A stretch of DNA of 64,000 nucleotides from Nostoc flagelliforme FACHB-838 (GCF_014698065.1 NZ_JACJSI010000004.1:62001-126000); one strand, 5' to 3'; positions 54,179 through 63,343 are shown, counted from the stretch's first letter. Notes: generated from the sequence alone by a model not told the origin. Program-made: numbers and translations.

Positions 54179-55534
54179 ATGCCTTGTTCTGCCACCCTAA
54201 CCCAACTGGTTGAAGTTCTTTTGGCTCATCCTGTAAACTTATCTGAAACTGCTTTAACACAAGTAAGTAGCGGTATACAAACAGATAGCCGTACCCTCAA
54301 GCCGGGTGAAGTATTTGTCGCTTTAAGAGGCGATAAGTTTGATGGACATGAATTTGTGCCAACTGCGATCGCAAAGGGTGCTTTAGTTGCAATTGTAGAT
54401 TTTGAATACGACAATCCGGGATTTCCTGTATTACAGCTAAAAGATACCCTCAAGGCATATCAAAAAATTGGCAGATGGTGGCGCGATCGCTTTAACATTC
54501 CTGTAATTGGCGTAACAGGTTCTGTAGGCAAAACTACAACTAAAGAATTGATCGCCGCAGTTTTAGGAATAAAGGGAGTAGTTCACAAAACTTATGGAAA
54601 TTACAACAACGAAATCGGTGTCCCGAAAACTCTCCTAGAACTTGGCGCAGAACATGACTACGCCGTGATTGAAATGGCGATGCGGGGTAGAGGGCAAATT
54701 GCCGAACTGACGCAAATAGCCCGTCCAACAATTGGAGTGATTACCAATGTGGGGACGGCACATATTGAGTTACTGGGTTCGGAAGAAGCGATCGCTGAGG
54801 CAAAATGTGAGTTATTAGCCGAAATGTCTGCTGATAGTGTGGCAATTCTCAACCACGACAATCCCCTATTAATGGCCACAGCCGCAAAAGTTTGGCACGG
54901 AGAAGTTTTGACTTACGGCCTTTCTGGTGGAGATATTCAAGGGCAATTAATTGATAACGAGACTGTGGAAGTCTCAGGAATCCAACTGCCTCTGCCGTTG
55001 CTTGGTCGTCACAATGCGACTAATTTCTTGGCAGCTTTAGCAGTAGCAAAGGTGTTGGAGATCGATTGGGCATCCCTGAAAACAGGTGTGATGGTGAATA
55101 TGCCTACAGGGCGATCACAACGATTTACCTTACCCAATGATGTGGTAATCTTAGATGAAACTTATAATGCTGCACCAGAAGCTATGATAGCAGCGTTGCA
55201 ATTATTGGCAGACACACCCGGAAAACGGAAGATTGCCGTATTGGGTGCAATGAAAGAATTGGGAGAGCGATCGCAGCAATTGCACCAGCGAGTGGGAGAA
55301 ACAGTACAAAAATTGAATTTAGATGGCTTATTGGTTTTGATAGATGGACAAGATGCCGAAGCGATCGCTCTTAGTGCCGAAGGTGTGCCATCGGAATGTT
55401 TTGCAACTCATGCTGAGTTAGTAGCTAGGTTAAAGACATTTGTGCAAGCAGGCGATTGTTTATTGTTCAAAGCCGCCCATTCCGTTGGATTAGATCGAGT
55501 AGTCAATCAGTTACGTGCAGAATTTCCCAAATAG
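54179..55534 (+). CDS. murF: UDP-N-acetylmuramoyl-tripeptide-D-alanyl-D-alanine ligase
   Basis: A 451-residue Mur ligase that adds D-Ala-D-Ala to the UDP-MurNAc tripeptide in peptidoglycan synthesis, using ATP. N-terminal substrate domain: SSGIQTDSRTLKPGEVFVAL. P-loop GVTGSVGKTT at 111-120. Central segments include YGNYNNEIGVP and EMAMRGRGQI. The C-terminal domain contains PTGRSQRFTLPN and LDETYNAAPEAM. Full length. It is followed by a dispersed hairpin repeat. Confidence 0.95.
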   Translation: MPCSATLTQLVEVLLAHPVNLSETALTQVSSGIQTDSRTLKPGEVFVALRGDKFDGHEFVPTAIAKGALVAIVDFEYDNPGFPVLQLKDTLKAYQKIGRWWRDRFNIPVIGVTGSVGKTTTKELIAAVLGIKGVVHKTYGNYNNEIGVPKTLLELGAEHDYAVIEMAMRGRGQIAELTQIARPTIGVITNVGTAHIELLGSEEAIAEAKCELLAEMSADSVAILNHDNPLLMATAAKVWHGEVLTYGLSGGDIQGQLIDNETVEVSGIQLPLPLLGRHNATNFLAALAVAKVLEIDWASLKTGVMVNMPTGRSQRFTLPNDVVILDETYNAAPEAMIAALQLLADTPGKRKIAVLGAMKELGERSQQLHQRVGETVQKLNLDGLLVLIDGQDAEAIALSAEGVPSECFATHAELVARLKTFVQAGDCLLFKAAHSVGLDRVVNQLRAEFPK

Positions 55535-55550
55535 ACATTTGGTGAAATTA

Positions 55551-55612
55551 AATATGCGTTATCCAAAAACCTTGTAGAGATGTAGCACTGCTACGTCTCT
55601 ACATTCTATCGT
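55551..55612. repeat. Dispersed hairpin repeat, copy 2
   Basis: AAATATGCGTTAT and then TAGAGATGTAGCA/TGCTACGTCTCTA (55575-55601). Compared with copy 1 at 30365-30428 the stem has one G-to-T/U wobble change. Located just after murF. Confidence 0.6.
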
Positions 55613-55630
55613 GGAGAGTCGCTGTAGATT

Positions 55631-55966
55631 TCAGACGTTGTTGGAAAAACTAGGACTATTACTGTAGCGTCTTTGAAAAAGAATTGCTGCCAAATTAGTC
55701 ACTAAACAGGTGATTGCTAGCCACAGCAAGATATAAGTAGGAGCCATCACCACGCCAATCTGGAACCAAGTATAAACATGCAGTATCATTACAGAAGCGA
55801 AAAAGCTAGCAATTCCAGCAGATTGCCACACTTGATGCGATGGGCGACGTAACGCTACCAAGCTCATCGTTAAAATTGTGACAAGCAAGTTAGCTGGTAC
55901 GAGAAATGTACAAATACTTATGCAGTTGCCACGAGAAAACTCAGCTAAGGTGTTTAAATCGAGCAT
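55631..55966 (-). CDS. Small membrane protein, unknown function
   Basis: A 111-residue protein with three hydrophobic helices, near residues 18-40, 48-68 and 72-96 (PTYILLWLAITCLVTNLAAI). The loops are short, with few charges. No family recognised. It converges with murF and has its own promoter region to the right. Confidence 0.6.
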   Translation of the reverse strand: MLDLNTLAEFSRGNCISICTFLVPANLLVTILTMSLVALRRPSHQVWQSAGIASFFASVMILHVYTWFQIGVVMAPTYILLWLAITCLVTNLAAILFQRRYSNSPSFSNNV

Positions 55967-56170
55967 TAATTTGTTGGGATAGGTGTTAGCTTTTTAGACT
56001 TTAATTTATTTGATTTGAAAACAACAAAATATAAATTAACATATATGTGAGTAATCACATTGCAAATATAACATAAATTAAACTATTGAGTTGCATTTTG
56101 ATACTACCAATAGTTAGTTAATTATAAAGATTTTGGATAAGTAGGGTGGAAAGCACCCACCCTAGCTGAA

Positions 56171-56572
56171 TTAACCCGGTAAAATCACCGTATCGATAAC
56201 GTGTACCACACCATTATCAGCTTCAATATCTGCTGCTAAAACTGTGGCATTTTTAACTTCAAAACCATCAGAAGAATCAATTTTGATAGGTGAACCTTCT
56301 ACAGAATGAACCGTACCGAGTTGCGCTAAATCAGCCTGTAGCAGCTTTCCGGAAACGACATGATACTTTAAAATCCGTGTTAGCTGAGGAATATTCTGTA
56401 ACAGAGTTTGAATAGTTCCCGGTGGTAACTTGGCAAAAGCATCGTCATTTGGTGCAAAAACAGTGAACGGGCCAGGACTTTTTAATGTTTCTACTAAACC
56501 AGCAGCTTGCACAGCCGCCACCAGTGTTTTAAAAGACTCAGCCGTAACTGCAATATCAACAATATCAGCCAT
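56171..56572 (-). CDS. Fasciclin (FAS1) domain protein
   Basis: A 133-residue single FAS1 domain. The H1 box reads [14 protein letters not shown] and the H2 box [10 protein letters not shown], with [12 protein letters not shown] between. FAS1 domains mediate adhesion or bind small ligands. No signal peptide is visible, so export by the usual routes is doubtful; cyanobacterial single-domain FAS1 proteins commonly look like this. Confidence 0.88.
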   Translation of the reverse strand: MADIVDIAVTAESFKTLVAAVQAAGLVETLKSPGPFTVFAPNDDAFAKLPPGTIQTLLQNIPQLTRILKYHVVSGKLLQADLAQLGTVHSVEGSPIKIDSSDGFEVKNATVLAADIEADNGVVHVIDTVILPG

Positions 56573-56741
56573 AAATTTTACCTAAATTTCTGAAAAAGAT
56601 TTTAAAGGATAATAAACCTATTTTAAGTTTTGTGAAACAAAATAAATTTAAAATCAAGTGTTGAATAAACTACACGTAGACACGTACTACCTGTCAGACA
56701 TCACCTTATGATGTTTCTAGGAAAATTCCGTTATAAAAGAA

Positions 56742-57689
56742 ATGTCCGATCGCACGTATGCCATTCTAGGAACTGGAGCATTAGGTGGATTCTATGGTGC
56801 CAGACTACAAAAAGCTGGGTTGGATGTCCACTTTTTGCTCAAGAGTGATTACGAACAGGTAAACAAATATGGTTTAGTGGTAGAGTCCAAAGATGTCGAC
56901 TTTACTCTTCCCGAAGTTCACGCCTACAACGACGTTGAAAAGATGCCACAATGCGATGTGGTGGTGGTGGCACTGAAGACGACGCAAAACCATTTACTAC
57001 CAAAAATGTTGCCATCTGTGGTTAAAGACAATGGGATAGTATTGGTATTGCAAAATGGACTCGGTGTAGAAGAGGAAGTTGCTGAAATTGTTGGTAATGT
57101 AACTGTTATTGGTGGGTTGTGCTTTTTATGTTCTAACAAAGTGGGGCCAGGGCATATACACCATTTAGACTATGGGCAAATTGTTTTCAGTGAATATACT
57201 TCTAATTATCAGCCTTCTGGGAAAACCAAGAAGAGGCAGCAAATTGCTGATGACTTTGAAAGTGCTGATATTTCAATTGAATTAGCCGAAGATTTACTAC
57301 TGGCACGTTGGAAAAAGCTGGTGTGGAATATCCCCTATAATGGGCTTTCTGTGATTCTCAACGCCAGAACAGATGAATTAATGGCATATAGCTACACCCG
57401 CCAGTTAGTTGAACAGTTGATGTATGAAGTGGCAGCGGGAGCGAAAAGTTATGGACGGATAATCAGCGATCGCTTCATTCAAACAATGCTCGATTATACT
57501 GTCAAAATGAAGCCTTACCGCCCCAGCATGAAAATTGACTACGACGAACATCGCCCTTTGGAGGTAGAAGCAATTTTCGGCAAACCATTACAGAAAGCCC
57601 AAGCAAAAGGTGTGAATTTAGTGCAGATTAGCTGTTTATACCACCAGTTGAAGTTTTTGGACGCAAGGGGAAAAGAAGGGGGATATTGA
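56742..57689 (+). CDS. panE: Putative 2-dehydropantoate 2-reductase
   Basis: A 315-residue ketopantoate reductase-family protein: Rossmann NADP site ILGTGALGGFYGARL near residues 8-22, VALKTTQNH, LQNGLGVEE, then the C-terminal domain with WKKLVWNIPYNGLSVI (catalytic Lys region) and MKIDYDEHRPLEVEAI. PanE makes pantoate for coenzyme A. Many organisms carry several such paralogues, so the substrate is not certain. A hairpin directly downstream ends it. Confidence 0.82.
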   Translation: MSDRTYAILGTGALGGFYGARLQKAGLDVHFLLKSDYEQVNKYGLVVESKDVDFTLPEVHAYNDVEKMPQCDVVVVALKTTQNHLLPKMLPSVVKDNGIVLVLQNGLGVEEEVAEIVGNVTVIGGLCFLCSNKVGPGHIHHLDYGQIVFSEYTSNYQPSGKTKKRQQIADDFESADISIELAEDLLLARWKKLVWNIPYNGLSVILNARTDELMAYSYTRQLVEQLMYEVAAGAKSYGRIISDRFIQTMLDYTVKMKPYRPSMKIDYDEHRPLEVEAIFGKPLQKAQAKGVNLVQISCLYHQLKFLDARGKEGGY

Positions 57690-57700
57690 AGGAGGCAGAA

Positions 57701-57733
57701 GGGGACGCAAAGAAATTCTTCCCTTGCGTCCCC
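57701..57733 (+). terminator. 10-base hairpin after the panE-like gene
   Basis: GGGGACGCAA pairs perfectly with TTGCGTCCCC across a 13-base loop, 12 bases after the stop. No T-run follows, so it may be a repeat acting as transcript end. The sequence ACGCAAGGGG also occurs inside the last codons of the gene. Confidence 0.55.
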
Positions 57734-57779
57734 GACTCTCTACACGAATAGTACTAAGTTAAGATATACACCTTGCCTC

Positions 57780-58028
57780 TTAACTCAACTTCTTTAGTAC
57801 TTCAAGTAAACTAATCACTGCTGAAATTGTTGCTTGAAGTTTTTCTGTACGATCGCCTGAACTTTAATCAATAGTTTTAACAAACTGTTCTAGTGCTTGA
57901 GTCAAGTTTGCTTGAGATTGCTGAATTGCAGATGTATCAGATATCTGAGGTTTTGCTGGTGCAGATGGTAAATTAACGGATTCGACCACAGGGCGATCGC
58001 TTGTCGGATTATCATTAACAATCAGCAT
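57780..58028 (-). pseudogene. Small gene interrupted by an in-frame stop
   Basis: The ATG at 58028 opens a frame starting MLIVNDNPTSDRPVVESVN, with ALEQFVKTID before a TAA at 57864-57866. The same frame then continues for 27 protein-like codons (SSGDRTEKLQATISAVISLL, then EVLKKLS) to a second TAA. A single base change would join them into an 82-residue protein with two helices separated by a polar turn. I read it as a recent nonsense mutation; stop read-through is less likely. Family unknown. Confidence 0.55.
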
Positions 58029-58129
58029 CAAAAGCAATTAGGTAATAATCTAAAGAAGCAGCAATAGTATCAATGGTTACATTTCAATTAACGTGTATAA
58101 ATCCTTACCAGGCTTGATTTTGATATATT

Positions 58130-58339
58130 GTGCTAACTGTTAGGAAGATCGAAAAAATAAAATGCCTTTCTTGCAAAAACTACGAAATTTTGGTGCGGCA
58201 GCCTGAAAGCCCGTCAATGACGGCTGGGCATTTTATTACTTGTAAGCGCCTTAACGCAGAGTCACAATTGCTGGCTGCATCAGTGAACTACAATCTGAAA
58301 GAATCATTTATTTCAAGCTTGCAATTCACTTGTACTTAG
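58130..58339 (+). CDS. Doubtful small cysteine-containing protein
   Basis: A 69-codon frame with a GTG start. It has CLSC near residue 13 and further Cys near residues 38 and 68, and a basic N-terminus. There is no clear ribosome site and no family match. It may be real or chance. Confidence 0.3.
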   Translation: MLTVRKIEKIKCLSCKNYEILVRQPESPSMTAGHFITCKRLNAESQLLAASVNYNLKESFISSLQFTCT

Positions 58340-58905
58340 AAAAATGGAACTATTTAATACACAACATTTATAAAAACACTGTAAAAAATCAGTGATAATA
58401 CGATGATTTTGCCGCAATCTGTAATAAACAAGCAATACCTTCATAAAATAGTTGTAATTTATACATAAGATTTTTATCAGTAGAGCGAGATACCAATCAT
58501 TTATTGTGTGTCATTAAATAGCTATCAATGTAGTTAAGAATCGGATTACACTAAGTTAAGACATAACCCTTGCTCTAACTGGTTAGCCTCGTTCCGAGCC
58601 TAACGAGACTACACAAGACCTTTAAAAAAGAAGATTGTTTGGTTGTCTTGCCAGAAAACTGCAACACCTGATGAAAAAATAAGACATTCAATACAGAGCG
58701 ATCGCCATTTGATTGGTAAAAAGCTCGTTAATTTAGATGCAATTTTTTTGAGTTCACAGGCAATGAAAGTGTTATGGGGCATCAGGTAGAAGGTCATCAC
58801 CTCAAAATACTTCTAAAAGCCAGTCCTTCTTTAATAAGTTTTGTGTAGAATTTGGTGGTGAGGTTATTTACTTGATTCTCAATTGCAGCAATCCAGGTTT
58901 CATTT
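58340..58905. other. AT-rich intergenic region with a direct-repeat copy
   Basis: About 565 bases. Positions 58549-58578 repeat, with few changes, the sequence at 57752-57783 (both contain ACTAAGTTAAGA, then CCTTGC). A leftward 63-codon frame near 58609 has no ribosome site and is not called. The promoter of the following receptor gene should be near the right end. Confidence 0.4.
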
Positions 58906-61485
58906 ATGAATCAGTCTTTTTCTCAAAACCAAGCAAGACGAAATCGTCAACAAAAGCTGTGGCAACAAAAATGGAGTTTAAAGACTAAAGCAATAGTTTG
59001 GGCACTAAGTATCAGTGCCTTTCCTGTGGTTGCAATTGGAACAGCTACTTACTATTATGCTAATGATTTAATTAACAAACAGATTTCGCAAACCAGGCAA
59101 GAGAATGTAAAAAATTCAACAGAAACGGAAGCTCTACAGAGACAACTGTCGGTGTTGGTAACTGGTATGGGAGTAACAGCAATTTTTGCCGGTGCGATCG
59201 CTGTTTTTGTGACTAATCAAGCTATTAGTCGACTCAGGAAAGCTGCGGCAATGTCTAATAGTATCAAAAATAAGCTCCGTCCAGACAGTGAGTTTACTCA
59301 ATATTTCATCGCTAGCGAAGATGAATTAGTGATGTTAGAGAGAAACATAAACTTATTCACAGAGCTGCTTTCAGTTTTGGTAAAGGAGAAAGAAACCGAA
59401 GCTGATTACTCCCAACTATTGATGAAAGTTACGCGCTGGGTTCGAGAATCATTTAATGAAGAAGATGTTCTTAAGACTACCTCAGAAGAAATTCGTAAAG
59501 CTTTAAGCATTGATCGCGTAACCATTTTTTGCTTTAACTCCAACTGTAATGGAACCTTTATCGCCGAATCAGTAGCACCTGGTTTACCAAGAATCTTAGG
59601 GGTTACAGTCTCTGAGCCGGGGTTCGAGCCAGGGTATATAGAAAAATACCAGAATGGTTCCATCCATGCTATTGATAATATTTATCAAGCCGATCTCAGT
59701 GATAGCGATATTGAATTGTTAGAGCAATTTGCTGTCAAATCTAATTTAGTAGCACCTATTCTCAAAGGCAAACAGCTATTCGGTTTATTGATTGGACATC
59801 AGTGTTCTAGAATTCGCTTTTGGCAGCAATCTGAGATTGATTTGTTCGCTCAGATTGCTATACAAGTAGGATTCGCCCTTGACTACACCAAGCTTCTAGA
59901 ACAGGTTGATACGAAGGCAGATAAAGCTCAAGTATTTATCGAAATTACCCGTAGCATTCGCCAATCACTCAACGAAGAGGATGTCATCAAAACCACCGTG
60001 GAAGAGGTTCGCAAAATACTGAGTACTGATCGAGTGCTAGTTTATAGCTTTAGCGCTAATTGGTTTGGAACTGTGATTGCAGAATCAGTAGTTCCAGGTT
60101 ATCCCAAAGTTTTGCGGGCTGAAATTCAAGACCCATGTTTCGCTCAGGGTTATGTAGAAAAGTATCTGTCTGGTCGCGTTCAAGCCACAAACAACATTTA
60201 TGAAGCTGGTATGCGTGATTGTCATATCAACCTGCTCGAATCTTTTGCTGTGAAAGCAAATCTGGTCGCACCGATTCTCAAAGATGAACAGTTGTTTGGC
60301 TTATTAATTGCACATCAATGCTCTAGACCCCGTGATTGGCAACAGCCTGAGATTGATTTATTTGCCCAGATAGCAATGCAAGTGGGATTTGCTCTTGACC
60401 ATGCAAGACTCCTGCAACGAGTCGAGGCTGAAGGTGTGCAAAGTCAGTTGCTGGTGGATACTATCGGCAGCATTCGTCAATCGCTCAACGAAGAAGATGT
60501 CCTAAAAACCACTGTAGAAGAGGTTCGTAAGGTACTGGGTACTGACCGAGTGATGGTTTTTAGCTTAAATGGTGATTGGTCTGGAACTGTGATTGCCGAA
60601 TCAGTTGTTCTCACCTACCCAAAAGTTTTGCGATCTGAAATCCAAGACCTATATTTTGGTCAAGGCTACGTAGAAGACTATCAGTCTGGTCGCGTTTTAG
60701 CAATAAACAACATTTATGAAGCTGGTTTAGCTGATTATCACATTAACCTACTCGAATCTTTCGCTGTGAAAGCAAATTTGGTAGCTCCTATTCTTAAGGA
60801 TGAACAGCTATTTGGCTTATTAATTGCACATCAGTGTTCCAAACCTCGTGATTGGCAACAGTCTGAGATTGATTTATTTGGTCAGATAGCGATGCAAGTG
60901 GGATTTGCGCTCGATCATGCAAGACTCTTGCAACGAGTCGAAGCTGAAAGTAGGCGAAGTCAGTTACTGGTGGATATTACCCGCAGCATTCGCCAATCGC
61001 TTAACGAAGAGGATGTCATCAAAACTACTGTGGAAGAGGTTCGCAAAGCACTAAGTGTTGACCGAGTATTAGTTTATAGCTTTTACGCTAATTGGTTCGG
61101 AATTATAATTGCTGAATCAGTAGTTCCAGGTTATCCCAAGGTTTTGCGGTCTAAAATTTACGACCCCTGTTTCACTGAAAACTATATAGAAAAGTACCAG
61201 TCTGGTCGTGTTGTCGCCACAAATAACATTTATGAAGCCGGTTTGGCTGATTGTCACGTTAACCTACTCGAATCCTTTGGTGTAAAAGCAAATTTAGTCG
61301 CACCCATTATCAAAGATGAACAATTGTTTGGCTTATTAATTGCACATCAGTGTTCTGGCCCCCGTGATTGGCAACAGCCTGAGATTGATTTATTTGCTCA
61401 AATAGCGATGCAAGTAGGATTTACTCTCGATCATGCTAGGCTCCTACAAGCGTATGAAGCTGCTGAAGGTAACTCTGGTGAATAG
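58906..61485 (+). CDS. Membrane protein with four cyanobacteriochrome-type GAF domains, no output domain
   Basis: An 859-residue protein. Two membrane helices at about 30-52 and 81-105 are followed by a HAMP-like linker. Four GAF repeats of about 172 residues start near 175, 347, 519 and 691. GAF2 has DPCF (C411) and CH (C439); GAF4 has DPCF (C755) and CH (C783). In each the cysteines are 28 apart, as in the blue/green photoreceptor TePixJ. GAF1 has neither Cys (EPGF, SD) and GAF3 has DLYF and YH. The overall build is PixJ-like, but it ends right after GAF4 with no methyl-accepting or kinase domain. Confidence 0.85.
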   Translation: MNQSFSQNQARRNRQQKLWQQKWSLKTKAIVWALSISAFPVVAIGTATYYYANDLINKQISQTRQENVKNSTETEALQRQLSVLVTGMGVTAIFAGAIAVFVTNQAISRLRKAAAMSNSIKNKLRPDSEFTQYFIASEDELVMLERNINLFTELLSVLVKEKETEADYSQLLMKVTRWVRESFNEEDVLKTTSEEIRKALSIDRVTIFCFNSNCNGTFIAESVAPGLPRILGVTVSEPGFEPGYIEKYQNGSIHAIDNIYQADLSDSDIELLEQFAVKSNLVAPILKGKQLFGLLIGHQCSRIRFWQQSEIDLFAQIAIQVGFALDYTKLLEQVDTKADKAQVFIEITRSIRQSLNEEDVIKTTVEEVRKILSTDRVLVYSFSANWFGTVIAESVVPGYPKVLRAEIQDPCFAQGYVEKYLSGRVQATNNIYEAGMRDCHINLLESFAVKANLVAPILKDEQLFGLLIAHQCSRPRDWQQPEIDLFAQIAMQVGFALDHARLLQRVEAEGVQSQLLVDTIGSIRQSLNEEDVLKTTVEEVRKVLGTDRVMVFSLNGDWSGTVIAESVVLTYPKVLRSEIQDLYFGQGYVEDYQSGRVLAINNIYEAGLADYHINLLESFAVKANLVAPILKDEQLFGLLIAHQCSKPRDWQQSEIDLFGQIAMQVGFALDHARLLQRVEAESRRSQLLVDITRSIRQSLNEEDVIKTTVEEVRKALSVDRVLVYSFYANWFGIIIAESVVPGYPKVLRSKIYDPCFTENYIEKYQSGRVVATNNIYEAGLADCHVNLLESFGVKANLVAPIIKDEQLFGLLIAHQCSGPRDWQQPEIDLFAQIAMQVGFTLDHARLLQAYEAAEGNSGE

Positions 61486-61583
61486 GGGGGAATCAGTCGC
61501 CTGGTCGTAACCAGAAAATCACTGACAAGGAAAAGTTTGATTACGGTTTTTTACAAAATTTTATAGTTGTAAAAATCACAATA

Positions 61584-61609
61584 TAGGGGCGCACATCTGT
61601 GTGCGCCTA
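61584..61609. terminator. Hairpin GGCGCACA/TGTGCGCC
   Basis: TAGGGGCGCACA faces TGTGTGCGCCTA with a small bulge. It lies about 100 bases after the four-GAF gene and 60 bases after the stop of the convergent aminotransferase gene. It probably acts as a shared transcript end. Confidence 0.5.
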
Positions 61610-61670
61610 CTGCGTGTTTTATTCATAGACTTGCCGTCAAAAATCCTGTGCGTTCAGATTGAGAAAAAAT

Positions 61671-62879
61671 TTAATGAAGGAACTGGGCAATTTTTTCCAC
61701 AGCAGTTTCCAACAAAGGTGGCTCATGCACCAAAGCAAAACGGACATACCCTTCTCCAGATTTGCCAAAGCCAGCACCAGGGGAAGCGGCTACACCAGTT
61801 TCTTTGACTAGCTGGGTGCAAAATTCTATGGAGTTGTGACTCCAAGCTGAGGGCAATTCTGCCCAGATGTACATTGTCGCTTTGGGAGTAGGAACATTCC
61901 AGCCAATACGGTGTAAAGCAGTGATGAAAGCATCACGGCGCTGCTGGAAGGTAGCAACAGCAGATTTTACCCCAAGTTGAGGGCCAGTCAGGGCTGCGAT
62001 CGCACCATTCAAAATTCCCCGATACTGATTAAAATCAACGGCGGCTTTTACCTGGCGTAAAGCTTTAATTAACTCGGCATTACCAATGGCGTAGCCAATA
62101 CGGAAGCCGCCCATATTGTAGGACTTGGAAAGGGTGAAAAATTCAATTGAGACGCTTTTTTCTGGATCAGCTTGCAGAATTGAAGGGGCTAGGGATCGGG
62201 AAAGATTTTTTCTAGTTCCTAATTCCCCGTCCTCAGTTTCTCCAAATACTAAATCTACGTAGGGGAAATCGTGAACCAGGACGAGATTGTGTTGTTGACA
62301 GAAGGCGACAGCTTCTTGGAAAAAAGATAAAGGAGCGATCGCAGCGGTGGGATTGTGAGGATAACTTAATACCATCATCCGCGATTGAGCCAAGACTGGG
62401 GCAGGTATATCAGCAAACACTGGTAAAAAAGCGTTTTCTGCCTGTAGTGGCATTGGGTAGATTTGACCACTAGCTAGGTAAACTCCCCCGGCATGGGAGG
62501 GATAACCTGGATCGAGCAATAGGGCAAAATCTCCGGGATTGAGTATTGCTAGGGGTAAATGGGCTGTGCCTTCTTGAGAACCAATTAGAGGTAGTACCTC
62601 AGTTTGAGGATCGACTTTGATGCCAAATTTTTGTTCATACCAATTGGCTGCGGCTTCGCGAAAGCCTTGGGTTCCGTTAAACAACAGATAGCCGTGGGTA
62701 CTGCGATCGTGGAGAGACTGGGCGATCGCCTCAATGACGTGTGCCTCGGCTGGTAAATCAGAAGACCCCAACGACAAATCAATTACCTGTCGTCCAGCAG
62801 CCAAAGCGACTGCCTTTGCTCTGTCCATATCAGCAAATACATTAGATTGCAGGGGTTGTAAACGCTTTGCAAATTGCAT
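61671..62879 (-). CDS. Class I/II PLP aminotransferase (LL-DAP aminotransferase-like)
   Basis: A 402-residue PLP enzyme. Fold-type I marks: IDLSLGSSDLP at the start, LIGSQEGTAHLPLAIL, NPTAAIA, the lysine region FTLSKSYNMGGFRIGYAIG with Schiff-base Lys, and C-terminal GYVRFALVHE. It resembles the aminotransferases used in lysine/diaminopimelate synthesis, but the substrate is not certain. An in-frame start ten codons upstream is encoded by a TTTGTCATTTGTC heptamer repeat, so the ATG before QFAKRLQPL is used. Confidence 0.85.
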   Translation of the reverse strand: MQFAKRLQPLQSNVFADMDRAKAVALAAGRQVIDLSLGSSDLPAEAHVIEAIAQSLHDRSTHGYLLFNGTQGFREAAANWYEQKFGIKVDPQTEVLPLIGSQEGTAHLPLAILNPGDFALLLDPGYPSHAGGVYLASGQIYPMPLQAENAFLPVFADIPAPVLAQSRMMVLSYPHNPTAAIAPLSFFQEAVAFCQQHNLVLVHDFPYVDLVFGETEDGELGTRKNLSRSLAPSILQADPEKSVSIEFFTLSKSYNMGGFRIGYAIGNAELIKALRQVKAAVDFNQYRGILNGAIAALTGPQLGVKSAVATFQQRRDAFITALHRIGWNVPTPKATMYIWAELPSAWSHNSIEFCTQLVKETGVAASPGAGFGKSGEGYVRFALVHEPPLLETAVEKIAQFLH

Positions 62880-63007
62880 ATTAGTTGTTTGTCCTTTGTC
62901 ATTTGTCATTTGTCATTTGTCCAATTACTAATACTTCTCTACGAGAGGCTGCGCTAACGGCAAGACTCAGTACAAGTTACCAATGATCAATGACTAATGA
63001 CTATTGA
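62880..63007. repeat. Heptamer tandem repeat and dispersed palindrome copy
   Basis: 62887-62920 is a run of TTTGTCA heptamers. 62932-62978 is the short copy of the ACTTGTACTGAG/GCAGCCTCTCGTAGAG repeat, inverse to 34746-34840. Further ATGACTAATGACTATTGAC heptamers run to the stop of the thioredoxin gene. Confidence 0.65.
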
Positions 63008-63343
63008 CTAATTACTATTTAAGTAGGTATCTAAGAGTTCGAGTAATTTATCTTTACCGATGACTCCCTCAGTGGATATTAAAACTTCCTGGCCTTGAAA
63101 TAGTCTAATGGCGGGTACACCTTCCACTTGGTACTGCTTAACAGTGAGTGGGTTGGGGTCAATTTCCATTTTAACGACTTTGAGGCGATCGCTATATTTG
63201 GTAGCAGCTGAGTTAATTAGGGGCGACATCAATTGACAAGGCCCACACCAGGAAGCCCAAAAGTAAACTAATACAGGCTGTTCAGCTTTTAATACTTCGG
63301 TTTCAAAGTCAGCATCGGTTATGGTGATTACAGCCTTACTCAT
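63008..63343 (-). CDS. trxA: Thioredoxin
   Basis: A 111-residue thioredoxin with active site FWASWCGPCQ (C33, C36) and cis-proline VEGVPAIRLF. It reduces protein disulphides in the cytoplasm using electrons from thioredoxin reductases. GGAG precedes the chosen ATG; starts at 63355 or 63382 would add residues absent from the family. Whether it is of m, x or y type cannot be settled here. Confidence 0.92.
   Translation of the reverse strand: MSKAVITITDADFETEVLKAEQPVLVYFWASWCGPCQLMSPLINSAATKYSDRLKVVKMEIDPNPLTVKQYQVEGVPAIRLFQGQEVLISTEGVIGKDKLLELLDTYLNSN

Noticed and set aside
58609-58800. 63-codon leftward frame upstream of the four-GAF gene
   Set aside because: No ribosome site, no family features, and it sits in the probable promoter region.
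61486-61670. Remnant of a chemoreceptor signalling domain after the four-GAF protein
   Set aside because: I read all three rightward frames and found no methyl-accepting or hairpin-tip motif.
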